From a bacterium (GTDB taxonomy: Bacteria > Ratteibacteria > UBA8468): 25,567 nucleotides of DNA. The notes under the pieces are model-generated. The model had not been told where the DNA came from, made no database searches, and saw only the letters and a program-made list of their open reading frames with translations. The stretch spans positions 1 to 25,567 of the forward strand of contig DAOWFY010000097.1 in the NCBI GenBank assembly GCA_030637775.1. Direction: 5' to 3'. A program made the position numbers and the translations under genes. How positions within the stretch are numbered: position 1 is the stretch's first letter; the number at the start of each line of letters is the position of its first letter. This document shows, in pieces, positions 1-6,787 of this stretch.

Positions 1-1157
1 GAGGCGGTGCCCATTGTTCCCGGGATAAGAACCGGTTGGCCCACGTCTCGATAAGGGGCGGGAATTTCCTCTCTCCCGGCGGCAAAAGCCCGTGTTGCCC
101 CTTTGCGATGGACATAAAGTTTTCTTTTCTCTCCTTTTACCAGGTGCTCCTCAATCTTGCCAATATTATGCGCGACATCATAGACTAATTTCATCCCCAA
201 ATCTTCAGAGGAAATAGGGAGAACCTTCTCAAATGTCTCTCTTGTCCAGTGCATAATGATGTGGCGATTTGCCCAGGCGTAGTTGGCGGCGGCAGCCATC
301 GCCGAAAAATAGGATTGGCCTTCAGAAGAACTCGCCGGGGCACAGGCAAGCTGCCGGTCAGGAATTTTAATCCCATATTTTTTCGTTGTCTCTCCTAAAG
401 TCTTCAGGTAATCATCGCAGACCTGGTATCCCAGACCCCGGCTTCCGGTATGAATCATCACCATAACTTGACCGGAGAAGAGTCCAAAGATTGCCGCTAT
501 TTTCTCATCGTAGATTTCCTTTACTACCTGAATCTCCATAAAATGATTTCCTGCTCCAAGAGTGCCCAATTGATTCTGTCCCCGCTCTATTGCCCGTGGG
601 GATAATTTGTCAGGATTTGCCAGTTTATAACACCCTTCCTCCTCGGTAAATTTTAAATCTTCCTCTTTTCCATATCCATTCTCTACCGCCCATCCTGCCC
701 CTGAGGCTAAAACTTTTTTAACCTCTTCCTTTTTTAGGTGCAGTTTCCCGGTGGAGCCGACACCGGAGGGAATGTTGATAAAAAGTCCATTGAGCAAATC
801 CTGGACTTTCCCTTTGATATCCGGCTCCTTTAAACTTGTCCTTAATAGCCTGATCCCACAATTGATATCATAACCGATGATTCCAGGGACAATGACGCCA
901 TTTTCGGCATCAATTCCGGCAACTCCACCGATGGGGGCGCCATAGCCCCAGTGGATATCAGGCATCGCCAGGGAGTAATTAACGACTCCCGGAAGACAGG
1001 CAACATTAGCCACCTGAAGAGGGGAGCGGTCCGAGCGAATCTTCTCCACCATCCTTTCATTAGCATAGATTAACCCCGGCACCCTCATCTCCCCTTGCTT
1101 GGGAATCAGCCAGCGAAAATTATCAAGCTTTTCTAATTGAGGAATCTCCTTCTCCAT
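1..1157 (-). CDS. rtcB: RNA-splicing ligase RtcB, 3' part beyond left edge
   Basis: RtcB joins RNA 2',3'-cyclic phosphate (3'-phosphate) ends to 5'-OH ends using GTP and Mn2+, in tRNA splicing or RNA repair. The reverse strand reads MEKEIPQLEKLDNFRWLIPK, then MPDIHWGYGAPIGGVAG, the metal-binding DINCG segment, HTGSRGLGYQ, NYAWANRHIIM and VHRKGATRA, ending in PVLIPGTMGTA at the window edge. These are the diagnostic family blocks in family order. About 385 codons are present; the family is usually about 480 residues. The missing C-terminus should hold the histidine that becomes guanylylated, so activity cannot be judged here. The gene diverges from the pilus-side genes. No Shine-Dalgarno precedes its ATG, and a promoter sits 9 nt upstream, so a leaderless mRNA is likely. 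Family call is very secure. Confidence 0.96.
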   Translation of the reverse strand, partial: MEKEIPQLEKLDNFRWLIPKQGEMRVPGLIYANERMVEKIRSDRSPLQVANVACLPGVVNYSLAMPDIHWGYGAPIGGVAGIDAENGVIVPGIIGYDINCGIRLLRTSLKEPDIKGKVQDLLNGLFINIPSGVGSTGKLHLKKEEVKKVLASGAGWAVENGYGKEEDLKFTEEEGCYKLANPDKLSPRAIERGQNQLGTLGAGNHFMEIQVVKEIYDEKIAAIFGLFSGQVMVMIHTGSRGLGYQVCDDYLKTLGETTKKYGIKIPDRQLACAPASSSEGQSYFSAMAAAANYAWANRHIIMHWTRETFEKVLPISSEDLGMKLVYDVAHNIGKIEEHLVKGEKRKLYVHRKGATRAFAAGREEIPAPYRDVGQPVLIPGTMGTA

Positions 1158-1166
1158 ATTGGAATG

Positions 1167-1195
1167 ATTCTACCATAAGGAAGGAAAGGAGGCAA
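1167..1195 (-). promoter_or_regulatory. sigma70-type promoter of rtcB, leaderless spacing
   Basis: On the minus strand the sequence is TTGCCT (1195-1190), a 17-nt spacer, then TAGAAT (1172-1167). Only 9 nt separate the -10 box from the rtcB ATG at 1157. With a usual start 6-8 nt after the -10, the transcript would begin at or within a few bases of the ATG. The -35 is a 4/6 match and the -10 a 5/6 match. Confidence 0.6.
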
Positions 1196-1199
1196 AAGG

Positions 1200-1228
1200 T
1201 TGACACAAAAAAATAAATTTTGTAAAAT
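1200..1228 (+). promoter_or_regulatory. consensus sigma70-type promoter of the signalling block
   Basis: TTGACA (1200-1205), exactly 17 nt, then TAAAAT (1223-1228). The next gene's ATG is at 1239, 10 nt after the -10 box, with no Shine-Dalgarno between, predicting a leaderless mRNA. The TTG at 1200 is in frame with the gene but is better explained as the -35 box than as a start codon. Confidence 0.8.
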
Positions 1229-1238
1229 GTTATTTAAT

Positions 1239-2003
1239 ATGGGTGCAAAAATTCTTTTGGTCGACGATGAATCCCAGGCAATTGGCGCAATGAAACCAAA
1301 GCTTGAATCCTGGGGCTACGAGGTGGTTACCGCCTCAGGTGGAGAGGAGGCAATAAAAAAAGTAAAACTACAGTTGCCGGATCTTCTTTTGCTGGATCTG
1401 TATATGCCGGAGAAGGATGGAGTTGAGACCTTAAGAGAAATCAGGGAATTTAATAAGGAGCTTCCGGTGATAATGTTAGCTAACTTTGCAACCGAGAGAG
1501 TATTGAGAGACACAAAGGGACTGAAGGTGATAGAATTTGTTTCTAAGGGATATGAGTTCCATAGAGCCGCCGGATTAATCCGAGAAAGTTTGCGAGCTTA
1601 CCAGCAGGAGCAAAGGAAGGTTGCCAAAAAAGGTGAGAAGAAAACGATTCTTATCGTTGATGATGAACCGGAATTGAGAAGGGCGCTTACCATTAGATTG
1701 GAGGCAAGCAATTATCAAGTCCTAACTGCCTCTGATGGCGAAGAGGCTTTGAATAAGATGCGTGAAGAAAGTCCGGATTTAATCATTCTTGACATTATGC
1801 TTCCCAAGATGGATGGTTTTAAGGTCTGTCGGCTGTTTAAGTTCGACCCTCAATACAAGGGTATTCCGGTGATTATGCTCACTGCGAGGGCTCAGAAAGA
1901 GGATGAGTCAACGGGAATGGAGACAGGAGCAGATGAATACATCACCAAGCCATTTGAAACCGAATCTCTTCTGGCTAAGGTTAAGGAGCACCTGGGAAAA
2001 TGA
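1239..2003 (+). CDS. tandem receiver (REC-REC) response regulator
   Basis: Two CheY-like phosphoacceptor domains and no output domain, about 254 residues from ATG 1239 (MGAKILLVDDE, the usual first strand of a receiver). An in-frame TTG at 1200 would add 13 residues but lies in the promoter. REC1 has the acidic pair and the phosphoacceptor Asp in LLLLDLYMPEKDG, and the lysine in FVSKGYE, but its conserved Thr/Ser position reads IMLANFA, so its signalling is probably altered. REC2 (ILIVDDEPEL, LDIMLPKMDG, IMLTARA, YITKPFE) is canonical. The stop overlaps the kinase start by 4 nt (ATGA), so the two are translationally coupled and likely partners. Output is presumably by protein contact. REC2 closely resembles the single receiver at 6395-6760. 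Confidence 0.92.
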   Translation: MGAKILLVDDESQAIGAMKPKLESWGYEVVTASGGEEAIKKVKLQLPDLLLLDLYMPEKDGVETLREIREFNKELPVIMLANFATERVLRDTKGLKVIEFVSKGYEFHRAAGLIRESLRAYQQEQRKVAKKGEKKTILIVDDEPELRRALTIRLEASNYQVLTASDGEEALNKMREESPDLIILDIMLPKMDGFKVCRLFKFDPQYKGIPVIMLTARAQKEDESTGMETGADEYITKPFETESLLAKVKEHLGK

Positions 2004-3475
2004 AGGTAGAAACCCCTGGGAAAAAGAAAGAGAGTAAAGATATTAAGTTAACCGTCTCAATATTAGAAACGCTCCAAGAAGGGATTATTGTGTTTAACCT
2101 TGAGAACAAGATTTTTTTTATCAATTCCTCGGCCAAGAGATTGTTGGGGGTTAAGGAGGATGAAACTATTTCTGAAGCAGATAAGGAATTTATCTTTTCT
2201 CCCTTATTCAGGGAACTGAGTGAAAATAAGGATGCTTTCATTTCCAAGGAACTTTATTTAGAAGATCAAAAAAGAATTTTAGAGGCAAATAGTTCTCCTC
2301 TACGTAATCTCGCGGGAGAAAGGACGGGTACAGTTGTTGCCCTGCGGGATATCACCAAAGCCAAGGAAGTGGACCGGTTGAAGACAGAATTTATCGCTAA
2401 TACCTCTCATGAACTGGGCACTCCCTTGACGACAATAAAGGAGTTCACCGCCATCCTTCTCGATGGACTGGCCGGACCCTTAAAACCGGACCAAAGAGAG
2501 TATCTTTCCATTGTCCAGGGAAATGTCGAAAGGCTTAATCGCGTCATCAGTGAGCTTTTGGATATCTCCAAATTAGAAGCCGGGAAAATAGTTCTTCATC
2601 CAGAATTGGTATCTATTTCAAGGTTGACCAACCAGATTATCTATCTAATGGGCTCTCAAGTCAAGTCCAAAGGTCTCTCTCTTCACCTCTCTTTTTCTTC
2701 CAACCTTCCCGAGGTCTTTGTTGATGTGGACCGCATAACCCAGGTTCTCATTAATTTAGTGGGAAATGCTATCAAATGTACCCCGGCCGGAGGGAGAATC
2801 TCAATTGGAGCAGGAAGGAGAAATGAAAATCTGCAGGTTATGGTAAAGGATACCGGTATCGGCGTTGCTCCGGAGGATCAAAAAATAATCTTTGACCGCT
2901 TTCGCCAGGTTGGACGTACCCCTGGTCCTGGACTACGGGGGACCGGTTTAGGATTGCCTATTTGCAAGGAAATTATAAGATTGCATGATGGAGATATCTG
3001 GGTAGAATCCCAACCGGGTAAAGGGAGCAAATTCGTTTTTACTCTACCTATCGCCAGGAAATATCGTACCCTACCAGAGTATCTTAATGTTCAGATTGAA
3101 TTTGCCCGGGCAGTGGGGACAAAATTCTCCCTCCTGCTTCTTAAGGTTACTAACTACGATAGGATTGAAAAGAGGTTAGGGAAGAAAGAGGCGAGAAAGG
3201 TTCTGCGTTCTCTGCGGAATGTCTTGGGAAAAGAACTGCGTAAGGCAACCGATATGATTGCTGTATCCCAGAGGGAGGAGTTCTATGTTGGCCTGCCCAA
3301 GACAGATATAAAAGGAGCCTCAATTTTAATTAAGAGGGCAAAGACCGCTATTTGCGCAAAAAAGTTTGGAGACAATAATATTACCCTCTCCCTTAAGACT
3401 GGATTAGCAACTTATCCTACTGATGCTGGAACCCCAGAAGGTTTGGTTAAGGAGGTAATTAGTAGGCTAAAATGA
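2000..3475 (+). CDS. soluble PAS histidine kinase with C-terminal degenerate GGDEF-like domain
   Basis: Sensor kinase of 491 residues without membrane segments, so cytoplasmic. A PAS-like domain covers about residues 20-120, ending in VVALRDITKAK. HisKA has the phosphorylatable His137 in SHELGTPL (more often SHELRTPL). The HATPase follows, with N box VGNAIK (Asn256), G1 DTGIG (285-289) and G2 GTGLGLP (314-320). Residues about 360-491 continue beyond a normal kinase and look like a GGDEF fold: FSLLLLKVTNYDRIEKRLG matches the substrate-loop region, ALS-type LSLKTGLATYP matches the late strand, and the signature is SQREEF at 423-428 in place of RYGGEEF. Cyclase activity is therefore unlikely; a GTP- or c-di-GMP-sensing or structural role is inference. 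It overlaps both neighbours by 4 nt (ATGA), giving a tight REC-kinase-cyclase unit. Confidence 0.92.
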   Translation: MKVETPGKKKESKDIKLTVSILETLQEGIIVFNLENKIFFINSSAKRLLGVKEDETISEADKEFIFSPLFRELSENKDAFISKELYLEDQKRILEANSSPLRNLAGERTGTVVALRDITKAKEVDRLKTEFIANTSHELGTPLTTIKEFTAILLDGLAGPLKPDQREYLSIVQGNVERLNRVISELLDISKLEAGKIVLHPELVSISRLTNQIIYLMGSQVKSKGLSLHLSFSSNLPEVFVDVDRITQVLINLVGNAIKCTPAGGRISIGAGRRNENLQVMVKDTGIGVAPEDQKIIFDRFRQVGRTPGPGLRGTGLGLPICKEIIRLHDGDIWVESQPGKGSKFVFTLPIARKYRTLPEYLNVQIEFARAVGTKFSLLLLKVTNYDRIEKRLGKKEARKVLRSLRNVLGKELRKATDMIAVSQREEFYVGLPKTDIKGASILIKRAKTAICAKKFGDNNITLSLKTGLATYPTDAGTPEGLVKEVISRLK

Positions 3476-4683
3476 GTATTTTTCTCTACACATTTTTCTT
3501 TCTCTTATTTCTTTTTCTGGGAGCGGTCTCTCTTTTCCTCTCCCTTTCCTTGGGAAGAGAGGAGAAAAAAGCAAGAAATCTTCTCTCTGAGAACCTTCGG
3601 CAGAAAGAAAGGTTGAAGGAATTAATCAGCGAGAAAAAGAATCTGGAAGAAGATTATAATGACCTCTACCAGAGAGACCTAAAAAGGCAGCACGGAATTG
3701 AGGAACTTTCTGCTTCGCGAGAGATAGGGATTGCAGTTAGTAGCAGTATTGAATTAAGAGAGGTCTTAAAAGTCATCTTGAAGGTCGTGACCGATTCCGT
3801 CCAGACCAAGGAGACTACTATCTATTTGGTGAGAGAGGAGAGTGAAGAACTATATCCAAAGATTCAGAAGATTGGCTCTAAAATTATCCTGGAGGAAAGC
3901 ATAGATTCTTCCGTATTGGAACCAGGTCTTTTGGGGATGGTGAGAAACAGGAAGGAGAATATCATTCTTAACAGTTCCTATTGTTTTGCTCCTTTAATTG
4001 TCGAGGAGAAAAAAATTCTTGGGCTCATTAAGTTTCGTCGGGAGGATACCAGACCATTTGGCGAGGAGGAGAGATGGTTCCTCGAAAATGTCTCCAAACA
4101 AATCTCTTTTGCTTTAAGGAATGCCCTTCTTTATGAGAAATCGGTCACCGATGGACTCACCAAGTTGTATAATCATAACCATTTTGAGGATTCTCTTCAA
4201 AACCAATTTTTTGTTTCCCGACGCTATAAACGAAAACTTTCTCTTCTCCTATTGGACATTGACCATTTTAAAAGATTTAATGATGAGTATGGTCATCAAA
4301 CCGGGGATTTAGTCCTGATAAAACTATCTCAGTTGATTAAAAAGACTATCAGAGATGCTGACCGCGCCTATCGCTATGGAGGAGAGGAGATGGTGATTAT
4401 TTTGCCGGATACAGCCCAGGAAGAAGCCTCCATCCTGGGAGAACGTTTAAGGAGAATAATTGAGACACACCAGTTTGCCAATTTTAAAGGAGAACCTTTA
4501 TACCTTACCGTTAGTTTAGGTATTAGTAGTTTAACTGAGGATATAACTAAAAAAGAGGATTTAGTCTGGCGGGCCGACCAGGCTCTCTACCAGGCAAAAA
4601 GAGAAGGAAGGAACAAAACGGTGCTATATCGTAACCACGAAGACACGAATAATGTGCAGAGCAAGCTCTGCTACTCCGGATAA
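3472..4683 (+). CDS. membrane-anchored GAF-GGDEF diguanylate cyclase
   Basis: Makes c-di-GMP from two GTP. One N-terminal transmembrane helix (about residues 4-28), a charged coiled coil (30-75), a GAF-like sensor (about 80-220) and a GGDEF domain (about 225-385). The active-site loop is RYGGEEM at 301-307, with Met instead of the usual final Phe. LLLDIDHFKRFNDEYGHQTGD supplies the metal and nucleotide residues, and ADQALYQAK closes the domain. An RxxD inhibitory-site motif (Arg294-Asp297) stands exactly five residues before GG, so product feedback is likely. The start overlaps the kinase stop by 4 nt. The last residues after about 387 and the stop codon lie at and inside a palindromic repeat block, so the natural C-terminus has probably been replaced by repeat-encoded sequence. 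Likely supplies c-di-GMP for the PilZ-like protein next door. Confidence 0.93.
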   Translation: MSIFLYTFFFLLFLFLGAVSLFLSLSLGREEKKARNLLSENLRQKERLKELISEKKNLEEDYNDLYQRDLKRQHGIEELSASREIGIAVSSSIELREVLKVILKVVTDSVQTKETTIYLVREESEELYPKIQKIGSKIILEESIDSSVLEPGLLGMVRNRKENIILNSSYCFAPLIVEEKKILGLIKFRREDTRPFGEEERWFLENVSKQISFALRNALLYEKSVTDGLTKLYNHNHFEDSLQNQFFVSRRYKRKLSLLLLDIDHFKRFNDEYGHQTGDLVLIKLSQLIKKTIRDADRAYRYGGEEMVIILPDTAQEEASILGERLRRIIETHQFANFKGEPLYLTVSLGISSLTEDITKKEDLVWRADQALYQAKREGRNKTVLYRNHEDTNNVQSKLCYSG

Positions 4684-4708
4684 ATTGGAGTAGCGAGACT
4701 TGTCTCGC
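4656..4708 (+). repeat. palindromic repeat block (GGAGTAGC/GCTACTCC type)
   Basis: GCAGAGC-aa-GCTCTGC (4656-4671), then TACTCC and GGAGTA facing each other across the cyclase stop codon, then GCGAGAC-tt-GTCTCGC (4693-4708). The right part is the reverse complement of the segment at 23038-23059. It is one member of the hairpin family that fills the pilus spacers, and here it supplies the end of the upstream reading frame. Confidence 0.75.
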
Positions 4709-4740
4709 GCATAATCTGTGGTTAATAACTGGAGAAAAAA

Positions 4741-5241
4741 ATGAAAAGCATTCTGCGCTGTCGGTATTGTGATGGAGAACTTAATGACCAGAATACAGAA
4801 ACCAAACTTCTTACGGAGGATACTATAAAATTAAAATTTGAGGTAAGACATGAATGTGGAGCAATCTGGCATGAGATTCATTATAAAAAATTTGCGGATA
4901 GAAGAGCTCCGCGAATGCGCCAGAGGCCCCTTTCCCTTTCCCTTTATTCAAAGGAGAAGGAAGTCCTTAAAGGAATAACTACCGGCATCAACGAGAATGG
5001 TCTTGGCGCCAGGGTGAAATGGATTTCTTCCCAGAAGATGGAGCCGCACCAGTTAGTGGGCAACGTAATAACTGTTCACTTTAAGCCGGGGAAACTTCTC
5101 CCTACCGACTGTAAAATCTTGCGGGTTGAGAAATCCTGGGATTCACGTTATGACCTCTTTCTTGCCCTTGAGTTTATTAATCTTTTAGATTCGGATAGGG
5201 AATATCTAAATAGTGTCATTAAGTTTGTGGAGAAAATATGA
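4741..5241 (+). CDS. zinc-ribbon-like / PilZ-like domain protein
   Basis: A 166-residue protein. The N-terminus has CRYC (Cys7, Cys10) and HECGAIWH (Cys39, His44), suggesting a small metal-binding knuckle with Cys3His ligands. From residue 54 the chain fits a PilZ c-di-GMP receptor: RRAPR (54-58) for RxxxR, NENGLG (84-89) for the D/N-x-S-x-x-G motif with Asn in place of Ser, then strands ending LFLALEFINL. The Ser-to-Asn change means ligand binding is plausible, not certain. It sits 57 bp after the diguanylate cyclase and upstream of the pilus motor, a sensible place for a c-di-GMP effector. A CTGGAGA Shine-Dalgarno precedes ATG. The PilZ call rests on motif and strand pattern read by eye; the zinc site is inference. 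Confidence 0.68.
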   Translation: MKSILRCRYCDGELNDQNTETKLLTEDTIKLKFEVRHECGAIWHEIHYKKFADRRAPRMRQRPLSLSLYSKEKEVLKGITTGINENGLGARVKWISSQKMEPHQLVGNVITVHFKPGKLLPTDCKILRVEKSWDSRYDLFLALEFINLLDSDREYLNSVIKFVEKI

Positions 5242-5242
5242 T

Positions 5243-5425
5243 AAAAAACAGGTATTCTTCCGTCCGCTACGTTTCGGATAGGCAAAGTCTAAGGTTCGGG
5301 AAAGTGGGGAGCTTTCAGCACTGCGTTCCCCTCCACCCTCTGAAGGGGTGGTTTCCCCTTCTTTCCCTGAACCAAGATTTGCTTCTATCCTCCACTAATG
5401 CGAACTTAAAGAATACCTGTTTTTT
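5243..5425. repeat. 183-bp imperfect long inverted repeat, MITE-like element
   Basis: The ends are a perfect 17-bp inverted repeat: AAAAAACAGGTATTCTT (5243-5259) and its reverse complement (5409-5425). Further in, the arms still match imperfectly: GGATAGGCAAAGTCT and GGTTCGGGAAAGTGGGG on the left mirror the right arm, and CCCCTCCACCC faces GGGGTGGTTTCCCC near the centre. It starts at the PilZ-like gene's stop and ends about 27 nt before the next receiver gene. No target-site duplication and no transposase were found. It may be a non-autonomous mobile element or a long hairpin in the mRNA. Confidence 0.7.
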
Positions 5426-5452
5426 GGTAGGGGTGAAGAAAAGAGGACAATA

Positions 5453-6199
5453 ATGAAAAAGAAAATTCTTGTGGTGGATGATGAGCCGGAATTGGTAAAA
5501 GCGCTTCAAATTAGACTGCAAGCCAATGGATTTAAGGTCTCTGGTATCACTGAGGGCAAGAAGGTAATAGATAGAGTAAACCATTTTAAACCGGACCTTA
5601 TCCTCCTTGACCTCCTGATGCCTGAAATGGATGGTTTTGAAGTTTGGGATCAATTGAAGAAGGAGGAAAAATTTAGCAAAATTCCAGTCATTGTGTTTAC
5701 TGCTGGTGCCAGGCAGACTATCGAGAAAAAGGCATTGAAGGTGGGAATGAGTAGCTATATTGCCAAGCCTCTTAATATGGATATTCTGCTCACACAGATT
5801 CGTGGGCTCTCGGGGATTAAAGGGGCTGGCCACCCTATCCCCAAGCGGCTTCTTATCATTGACGATGAGCCGGAATTGCTCAGAGCAATGAAGATCAGGT
5901 TAAGAGCAGCCGGTTTTGAGATAGCCGGTCTCACAGATAGTAGGGAATCATTGAAAAAGATAAAGGAATTTAAACCGGACCTTATTCTTTTAGATGTTGT
6001 AATGCCTGGGCTGGACGGCTGGGTTCTCTGTCGGCAAATAAAGAAGAATCTGGAGACAAAAAAGGTGAAAGTTCTTCTCTTTACCGCCTCTACTGAAGTT
6101 GGTAATCTTGATATCCGCTCGGCAGAGGTGGGCGCAGAGGGTTTCTTAGTAAAGCCGTTTGAACTTACAGAATTATTGAGTAAAATACTAAAGATATAA
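5453..6199 (+). CDS. tandem receiver (REC-REC) response regulator
   Basis: A 248-residue protein of two receiver domains without an output domain. REC1 (about 1-118) has ILVVDDEPEL, LLDLLMPEMDG, IVFTAGA and IAKPL. REC2 (about 127-248) has LLIIDDEPEL, LLDVVMPGLDG, LLFTAST and LVKPFE. Both therefore carry the acidic pair, phosphoacceptor Asp, Thr and Lys, unlike the first tandem protein, whose REC1 lacks the Thr. An AGAGGAC Shine-Dalgarno precedes ATG. The DDEPEL codons (gatgagccggaattg) are repeated almost unchanged in all receivers of this locus, pointing to local domain duplication. Likely a phosphate sink or relay partner, or a protein-contact regulator of the pilus motor. Its kinase may be the one at 2000-3475; this is inference. 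Confidence 0.92.
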   Translation: MKKKILVVDDEPELVKALQIRLQANGFKVSGITEGKKVIDRVNHFKPDLILLDLLMPEMDGFEVWDQLKKEEKFSKIPVIVFTAGARQTIEKKALKVGMSSYIAKPLNMDILLTQIRGLSGIKGAGHPIPKRLLIIDDEPELLRAMKIRLRAAGFEIAGLTDSRESLKKIKEFKPDLILLDVVMPGLDGWVLCRQIKKNLETKKVKVLLFTASTEVGNLDIRSAEVGAEGFLVKPFELTELLSKILKI

Positions 6200-6208
6200 C
6201 ACGGAGTG

Positions 6209-6376
6209 TCATTCCTGTGCAAACAGGAATCTAAAAGCCCCTTGTCATTCCTGCGGAAGCAGGAATCCAGACGTAAAGAATAGATTCCCGATTACTAACC
6301 TCGGGAATGACAATAAGAAGCCATTGCGGGAATGACAACACATTCTGTCATTCCTGTGCAAACAGGAATCTATTAC
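6209..6376. repeat. cluster of ATTCCTGY palindromic repeats
   Basis: The spacer between two receiver genes contains ATTCCTGT-gcaa-ACAGGAAT (6211-6230), ATTCCTGC-ggaa-GCAGGAAT (6247-6266), ATTCCCGA with TCGGGAAT (6284-6308) and again ATTCCTGT-gcaa-ACAGGAAT (6350-6369). Flanks read GTCATTCC and GGAATGAC. Stem words differ between copies but stay complementary. This resembles the widespread CATTCCCGC-type dispersed bacterial repeat. Spacing is irregular, so it is not a CRISPR array. Confidence 0.75.
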
Positions 6377-6394
6377 GGGAATGAGAGGTGAGTT

Positions 6395-6760
6395 ATGATG
6401 AAAAAAATATTGGTGATTGATGATGAGCCGGAATTGGTAAAGGCGATTGAAATCAGACTAAAAGCAGAAAATTATCAGGTTTTTACTACTCTTGACGGAG
6501 AGGAGGGATTGGCGAAGGCTCGAGAAGTACTTCCTGACCTTATTATCCTTGATATTATGCTTCCAAAGATAAATGGTTTTAAAATCTGTAGACTTCTAAA
6601 GTTTGATGAAAAGTACAAGAGCATTTCTGTGATTATGCTTACCGCAAAGACCGATGAGGCAGATAAGGCACTGGGCAAGCAGACCGGGGCAAATGAGTAT
6701 ATCACCAAGCCATTTGATTGGGAGCTCTTGATAGGCAAGATAAAAGAATACCTGAAGTAA
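6395..6760 (+). CDS. single-domain receiver, CheY-like
   Basis: A 121-residue stand-alone receiver. ILVIDDEPEL holds the acidic pair, LDIMLPKING the phosphoacceptor Asp (the usual second Asp of MDG is Asn here), IMLTAKT the Thr, and YITKPFD the Lys. It is close to REC2 of the protein at 1239-2003: the LPK..GFK.CRL.KFD..YK....VIMLTA segment is shared at both protein and codon level. It lies 27 nt upstream of pilB, so it may be co-transcribed with it and act on the motor, in the manner of PilG/PilH-type receivers (inference). A GAGAGGTGAG Shine-Dalgarno precedes two adjacent ATG codons; the first is used here. Confidence 0.92.
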   Translation: MMKKILVIDDEPELVKAIEIRLKAENYQVFTTLDGEEGLAKAREVLPDLIILDIMLPKINGFKICRLLKFDEKYKSISVIMLTAKTDEADKALGKQTGANEYITKPFDWELLIGKIKEYLK

Positions 6761-6787
6761 AGATTAATTTGTATTTAGGGGGGAGAT

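Noticed and set aside
1200-1238. TTG start at 1200 for the first receiver protein
   Set aside because: The TTG is part of a perfect TTGACA -35 box and the extra 13 residues precede the standard receiver start. ATG 1239 is used.
5238-5453. 71-codon plus-strand ORF overlapping the PilZ-like gene stop by 4 nt
   Set aside because: Nearly all of it is the 183-bp inverted-repeat element. The peptide has no recognisable features and the overlap is likely chance.
5315-5833. 172-codon minus-strand ORF
   Set aside because: Antisense to the element and to the receiver gene, with no domain or codon support; a shadow frame.
6209-6376. CRISPR array
   Set aside because: Repeat copies are palindromic, short, irregularly spaced and differ from one another; no cas genes are present.
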